This document shows, in pieces, positions 6,950 through 10,107 of a stretch of DNA of 10,107 nucleotides. The translations under genes were made by a program, and so were the position numbers. Positions within the stretch are counted from its first letter, which is position 1. Each line of letters begins with the position of its first letter. The notes under the pieces were generated by a model. It ran no database searches, was not told the origin of the DNA, and saw only the letters and a list, made by a program, of their open reading frames with translations. The DNA comes from Syntrophomonadaceae bacterium. Lineage in GTDB: Bacteria > Bacillota_D > Dethiobacteria > DTU022 > UBA8154. The DNA lies in contig SKMY01000279.1 of NCBI GenBank assembly GCA_007120815.1, forward strand, positions 1 to 10,107, written 5' to 3'.

Positions 6950-6958
6950 TGTTATGAT
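6930..6958 (+). promoter_or_regulatory. Sigma-A type promoter for rpmE
   Basis: The -35 box TTGTCA (6930-6935) differs from TTGACA at one base. A spacer of exactly 17 bases leads to the -10 box TATGAT (6953-6958), which differs from TATAAT at one base and is preceded by TGT, an extended -10. Transcription would start near 6965, giving a leader of about 70 bases before rpmE. No strong leader structure was seen. Confidence 0.75.
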
Positions 6959-7036
6959 ATATGTCGCGCATAGAAAGAAAAGGCATCATGGAGAATACCC
7001 TTGTTTTTGTTTGTTTTTACGAAAGAGGTGAGTTAA

Positions 7037-7237
7037 ATGAAAAAGGAGATCCATCCCGCATTTCAAAAAACCAAGATAACCTGTGCCTGCGGATCATCGT
7101 ATGAAGTTGGCTCTACAAAAAAAGACATGAAAGTAGAGATATGTTCAAACTGTCATCCTTTTTTTACGGGTAAGCAAAAATTTGTCGATTCCGGAGGCCG
7201 CGTGGAGCGTTTTAAACGCAAGTACGGCATGGAGTAA
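7037..7237 (+). CDS. rpmE: 50S ribosomal protein L31, zinc-binding type
   Basis: L31 (bL31) sits in the large subunit near the central protuberance and takes part in the bridge to the small subunit. The 66-residue length is typical. The four zinc ligands of the C+ type are present: Cys16 and Cys18 in CAC, and Cys36 and Cys39 in CSNC. The family stretches [10 protein letters not shown] (40-49) and [11 protein letters not shown] (54-64) follow. The start has a clear Shine-Dalgarno, AGAGGTG (7024-7030). The gene appears to form its own short transcription unit, with the promoter at 6930-6958 and a strong terminator beginning 15 bases after the stop. C+ L31 proteins can act as a zinc store that Zur-regulated C- paralogues replace when zinc is scarce. 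No Zur box was recognised here. Confidence 0.97.
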   Translation: MKKEIHPAFQKTKITCACGSSYEVGSTKKDMKVEICSNCHPFFTGKQKFVDSGGRVERFKRKYGME

Positions 7238-7252
7238 GATGATGCTGAAAAG

Positions 7253-7277
7253 CAGGGCTGAGCCAGCCCTGTTTTTT
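7253..7277 (+). terminator. Intrinsic terminator after rpmE
   Basis: CAGGGCT (7253-7259) and AGCCCTG (7265-7271) form a 7-bp GC-rich stem, with one more G-C pair possible in the loop, followed at once by six T. It is the clearest terminator in the window, and the DUF1385 gene begins about 35 bases later. Confidence 0.9.
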
Positions 7278-7300
7278 CAAATGGAGTGAAAAGAAGGGTA

Positions 7301-7307
7301 AGGTGGG
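7301..7307 (+). promoter_or_regulatory. Ribosome binding site that favours TTG 7313 for the DUF1385 gene
   Basis: AGGTGGG lies five bases before TTG 7313. The longer in-frame start, GTG 7286, lies only nine bases past the terminator U-tract and has no Shine-Dalgarno. From 7313 the conserved [10 protein letters not shown] motif comes almost at the N-terminus. Confidence 0.55.
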
Positions 7308-7312
7308 TTCGA

Positions 7313-8269
7313 TTGAAAGAAAACCATGCACACATTGGGGGGCAGGCGGTCATCGAGGGGGTAATGATGAGAAACCGCTCGCGCATTGCTATCGCTGTTC
7401 GCCAGTCAAACGGTGGAATCGCTGTGGAGAAGAAGGATTTTTTCTCTTTTAGCGAACGTTTCCCCCTGTTTAAGTGGCCTGTTCTCAGGGGGATGGTCGC
7501 CTTTGTGGAGGCCCTGGTACTGGGCGTAAAATCCATTTCTGTTTCGGCCGAACATGCCCTGGATGAAGAAGAAGAGGAACTCAAGGGTTGGGAACTGCCT
7601 CTTACCGTGGCCGTTTCCCTGATGTTCGGTGTGGGGTTGTTTATTTTACTTCCCACCGTGCTGATGAACTGGCTGAAACAAAGCGGTGGTTCGGCGTTGC
7701 TGCTGAACCTGGGTGAAGGCGCCATTCGCCTGGCTATTTTTTTAACCTATATCTACTTGATTTCCCGCTGGAAGGAAGTCGGGAGAGTATTTGAGTATCA
7801 CGGTGCTGAGCATAAGGCCATTGCATGTTATGAAGCAGGGCAGCCCCTGACTGTAGATAATACGCGTCAATACAGCCCTCTCCACCGCCGCTGCGGTACC
7901 AGTTTTCTTTTGATTGTTATGGTAACCAGCATCCTGCTATTTTCATTTTTTGGCTGGCCCGGGGTTTGGCATCGTATCCTCATTCGGCTATCCCTACTGC
8001 CAGTGGTGGCGGGTGTTTCGTACGAAGCGATTAAGTTTGCCGGTTCCCGGGATAATTTGTTTACCCGGATTATTTCGCAACCCGGCCTCTGGCTGCAGCG
8101 GTTGACAACCCGAAAGCCAGGTGACGATCAGGTTGAAGTGGCTATTTGTGCCTTAAAAGCTGTCCTGCCAGAGGAAATGAAGCAACCCTGCAGCCAGGGC
8201 GTGGTGGACGAACCAGAAAACGCTGCTTATGATTTTGCGGAGGGAACACAATCATGTGGGAAAAACTAA
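7313..8269 (+). CDS. DUF1385 (YqhQ-type) membrane protein of unknown function
   Basis: From TTG 7313 the product has 318 residues (327 from GTG 7286). It belongs to the DUF1385 family (B. subtilis YqhQ), sometimes labelled a predicted metal-dependent enzyme; no reaction is established. The family landmarks are [15 protein letters not shown] (7-21), [15 protein letters not shown] (160-174), [13 protein letters not shown] (188-200) and [11 protein letters not shown] (234-244). The conserved His and Glu residues (His163, Glu166, His167, His191) look like metal ligands, which is inference. Four membrane segments are visible, at about 96-119, 137-151, 196-214 and 222-240. An acidic run, DEEEEEL, precedes the first. 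The last 16 bases overlap prfA, which argues for translational coupling, and the pairing with prfA-prmC appears to recur in Clostridia. No promoter was recognised between the rpmE terminator and this gene. Confidence 0.88.
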   Translation: MKENHAHIGGQAVIEGVMMRNRSRIAIAVRQSNGGIAVEKKDFFSFSERFPLFKWPVLRGMVAFVEALVLGVKSISVSAEHALDEEEEELKGWELPLTVAVSLMFGVGLFILLPTVLMNWLKQSGGSALLLNLGEGAIRLAIFLTYIYLISRWKEVGRVFEYHGAEHKAIACYEAGQPLTVDNTRQYSPLHRRCGTSFLLIVMVTSILLFSFFGWPGVWHRILIRLSLLPVVAGVSYEAIKFAGSRDNLFTRIISQPGLWLQRLTTRKPGDDQVEVAICALKAVLPEEMKQPCSQGVVDEPENAAYDFAEGTQSCGKN

Positions 8270-9318
8270 AAACCATTGAAAGTCACTACAATTTTCTGGA
8301 AGAACAGTTAAGCGATCCCCAGATCATCAAAAACCAACAAATCTGGCAGAAATATACCCGGGAGCATGCTGACCTCAGTGCAACGGTGGAAACGTACAGG
8401 GATTTGCAAAAAATCGAGGTCGAGCTGCAGGACGTGACAGAAATGCTCCAGGAAAAACCGGACCCAGAAATGGAAGCGTATTTAAAAGAAGAAATCAACC
8501 GGCTGGCTTTAGAAAAAGAAACAAAGGAAGAAAAGCTAAAAGTTCTCCTGCTGCCCAAGGACCCCAATGACGAAAAAGATGTCATTATGGAAATTCGTGC
8601 CGGGACCGGCGGTGACGAAGCAGCCCTGTTCGCGGCCGACCTGCTGCGCATGTACCTGCGTTTTGCTGAGAAACAAGGCTGGCAGACGGAAGTCATCGAC
8701 TCGAACCCGACGGACATCGGTGGTTTTAAAGAGATTATCTATTCCATAAAGGGTCGGGGCGCTTACAGTCAGCTTAAGTTTGAAAGCGGCGTTCACCGGG
8801 TTCAACGTATTCCCACTACGGAATCCGGCGGCCGCATCCATACATCCGCTGCAACGGTGGCGGTTTTGCCGGAAGCTGAAGAGGTTGAGCTTACGATAAA
8901 TCCACAGGAACTGCGGGTCGATACCTTTTGCTCCACCGGGCCTGGAGGGCAAAGTGTGAACACCACCCAGTCGGCGGTGCGAATCACCCACATTCCCACA
9001 AATACCGTGGTAACCTGTCAAGACGAAAAGTCCCAGCTGAAGAACCGGGAAAAGGCCATGCGCGTTTTGAGGGCTCGCCTGCTGGATAACCTGATTGCCC
9101 AGCAGCAGAGCGAACAGGCGGAAGAGCGGCGCAGCCAGGTTGGCAGCGGCGACCGCAGTGAACGCATCCGTACGTACAACTTCCCTCAAAACCGGGTTAC
9201 CGATCACCGAATCGGTTTAACCTTGCACAAGCTGGAGTACGTGCTGCAGGGGGACCTGGAAGAAATTATTGAATCACTGAACGCCCACGACAGGGCCGAG
9301 CAGATGAAACAACACTAG
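8254..9318 (+). CDS. prfA: Peptide chain release factor 1
   Basis: RF1 reads UAA and UAG stop codons on the ribosome and triggers release of the finished peptide. The 354-residue length is normal (about 355-360). A coiled-coil N-terminal domain (about 1-100) is followed by [12 protein letters not shown] (116-127). The stop-codon tripeptide is Pro187-Thr188-Thr189 in [14 protein letters not shown], a PxT motif that marks RF1 and not RF2, which has SPF. The catalytic GGQ is Gly231-Gly232-Gln233 in [19 protein letters not shown], and the [24 protein letters not shown] region (about 297-320) is typical. The start ATG follows GGAGGG (8239-8244) and lies inside the end of the DUF1385 gene, a 16-base overlap. 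PrmC, encoded 19 bases downstream, methylates Gln233. The gene itself ends in TAG, one of RF1's own stop codons. Confidence 0.97.
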   Translation: MWEKLKTIESHYNFLEEQLSDPQIIKNQQIWQKYTREHADLSATVETYRDLQKIEVELQDVTEMLQEKPDPEMEAYLKEEINRLALEKETKEEKLKVLLLPKDPNDEKDVIMEIRAGTGGDEAALFAADLLRMYLRFAEKQGWQTEVIDSNPTDIGGFKEIIYSIKGRGAYSQLKFESGVHRVQRIPTTESGGRIHTSAATVAVLPEAEEVELTINPQELRVDTFCSTGPGGQSVNTTQSAVRITHIPTNTVVTCQDEKSQLKNREKAMRVLRARLLDNLIAQQQSEQAEERRSQVGSGDRSERIRTYNFPQNRVTDHRIGLTLHKLEYVLQGDLEEIIESLNAHDRAEQMKQH

Positions 9319-9337
9319 TTAAAGAAGTGGTGTAATC

Positions 9338-10107
9338 ATGAGTTGGACAATCAAGCAGGCCTTGCAAGAGGCTGCTTCTTTATTTCGGGCTGCTGGCATC
9401 GAAGCACCCAGGAGCGAAGCCGAGTATCTCCTTTGTTTTGTGCTGCGCCGTGAGAGGGCATACCTGTACAGCCATGGGGATAACATATTAACGGAAGAGC
9501 AGCGGGGGCGTTTCCAGGGGCTGGCCGACAGGCGATCGGGAAAAGTACCTTTAGCGTATATTACTGGAGAAAAAGAGTTTATGGGAAAAACCTTTCGGGT
9601 TAACCCCCACGTGCTCATACCGCGACCGGAAACAGAGCACCTGGTGGAAGCTGTGATCCACTGGTTGAAATCGGCCTATCCTAAAGCCCAGGAGGGACAA
9701 GGGTTAAACATGTTGGATCTGGGGACGGGATGCGGCAATATTGCCATCATGCTGGCATTGCATTTTCCCGCTGCAGCGGTTACTGCAGTGGATATCAGTC
9801 AAGAAGCCGTGAAAATGGCCCGGAAAAATATTCGCTTTCACGGAGTAGAGCGGCGGGTGCACGTCTTTTGCGGCGGGTATTGGGACTTTTTTGCCCCGGA
9901 CCGGCACCGTTTTCATGTCATTGTCTCCAACCCCCCGTATATTCCCGAATCCGGTATGGATTCGTTAATGGCAGAGGTACAAAAAGAACCTCCCCTGGCC
10001 CTGGCCGGTGGGCCTGACGGTCTTGCGGCATACAGGCAGATATTACCCGGTGTTCGTAACCACCTGGTTTCTCCAGGCCTGGCAGCCCTGGAAATTGGTG
10101 AAGGGCA
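9338..10107 (+). CDS. prmC: Release factor glutamine methyltransferase PrmC, 3' end outside window
   Basis: The frame opens at ATG 9338 and is still open at the window edge, giving 256 codons of a protein usually about 280-290 residues long. PrmC (HemK) is a SAM-dependent enzyme that N5-methylates the glutamine of the GGQ motif in RF1 and RF2, raising peptide release efficiency. The N-terminal helical domain (about 1-75) recognises the factor. Then come PLAYITGEKEFMG (71-83), VLIPRPETEHLVE (92-104), the SAM-binding loop DLGTGCGNIAI (127-137), the acidic VDIS (151-154) and the catalytic NPPY (198-201) in VSNPPYIPES. The usual DLGTGSG reads DLGTGCG here. It starts 19 bases after prfA behind a modest GTGGTG site, and is almost surely cotranscribed with it. 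Enzyme and substrate are thus made from neighbouring genes. Confidence 0.94.
   Translation, partial: MSWTIKQALQEAASLFRAAGIEAPRSEAEYLLCFVLRRERAYLYSHGDNILTEEQRGRFQGLADRRSGKVPLAYITGEKEFMGKTFRVNPHVLIPRPETEHLVEAVIHWLKSAYPKAQEGQGLNMLDLGTGCGNIAIMLALHFPAAAVTAVDISQEAVKMARKNIRFHGVERRVHVFCGGYWDFFAPDRHRFHVIVSNPPYIPESGMDSLMAEVQKEPPLALAGGPDGLAAYRQILPGVRNHLVSPGLAALEIGEG

Noticed and set aside
6988..7104. Small open frame of about 38 codons overlapping the rpmE start in another frame
   Set aside because: It has only a weak AAGG upstream, most of it overlaps rpmE, and its composition looks incidental. The rpmE start and Shine-Dalgarno are far better.
8286..9207. Long minus-strand open frames opposite prfA (143 and 223 codons)
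   Set aside because: They are low-complexity or Ser/Arg-rich shadows of the prfA coding frame with no recognisable domain or start signals.
1..10107. CRISPR array, tRNA/rRNA, transposon or phage elements, defence-type system
   Set aside because: None was seen: no spaced repeats, no integrase or transposase motifs, and no tRNA-like fold recognised by eye. The region is ordinary core genome.

Overview
The window looks like a chromosomal housekeeping segment from a low-to-moderate-GC, Gram-positive-type anaerobe. The closest fit is the Peptococcaceae / Desulfotomaculum-like Clostridia. This rests on the gene order (fba, fsa, glpX, ... rho, M23 peptidase, rpmE, DUF1385, prfA, prmC), Firmicutes-style Shine-Dalgarno sequences, use of GTG/TTG starts, short U-tract terminators, and the forms of Rho, L31 and RF1. 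The species cannot be named from sequence alone. Every supported gene is on the + strand.

Layout. 1-429: C-terminal part of a YIP1-type membrane protein, cut by the window edge. 430-602: a GC-rich, structure-prone gap. 603-3297: a sugar-phosphate set of class II fructose-bisphosphate aldolase (fba), a small transaldolase / fructose-6-phosphate aldolase (fsa) and class II fructose-1,6-bisphosphatase (glpX). 3379-4374: a cation/Ca2+ exchanger-family membrane protein. 4396-5640: transcription terminator Rho. 5775-6836: a secreted or anchored LysM-LysM-M23 cell-wall peptidase, followed by an intrinsic terminator. 6930-6958: a strong candidate sigma-A promoter driving rpmE (7037-7237, zinc-type ribosomal protein L31), closed by another clear terminator. 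7313-8269: a DUF1385 (YqhQ-type) membrane protein overlapping prfA (8254-9318, peptide release factor 1). 9338 to the window end: prmC, the release-factor glutamine methyltransferase, cut by the window edge.

How the genes work together. Fba, GlpX and Fsa interconvert triose phosphates, fructose-1,6-bisphosphate and fructose-6-phosphate, with links to erythrose-4-phosphate and sedoheptulose-7-phosphate. That is the gluconeogenic branch plus the non-oxidative pentose-phosphate branch. PrmC methylates the GGQ glutamine of the release factor made by the adjacent prfA, so that pair is a direct enzyme-substrate pairing. Rho, L31, RF1 and PrmC make the second half an information-processing block, with one cell-wall hydrolase and one uncharacterised membrane protein set in it.

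No mobile element, CRISPR array, tRNA or rRNA, or defence-like gene set was found, and no gene-free stretch exceeds about 200 bases. The most interesting points are regulatory: a possible structured 5' leader before fba, a terminator and promoter before rpmE that share a repeated sequence, and an exchanger gene with an unusual first alpha-repeat between glpX and rho.
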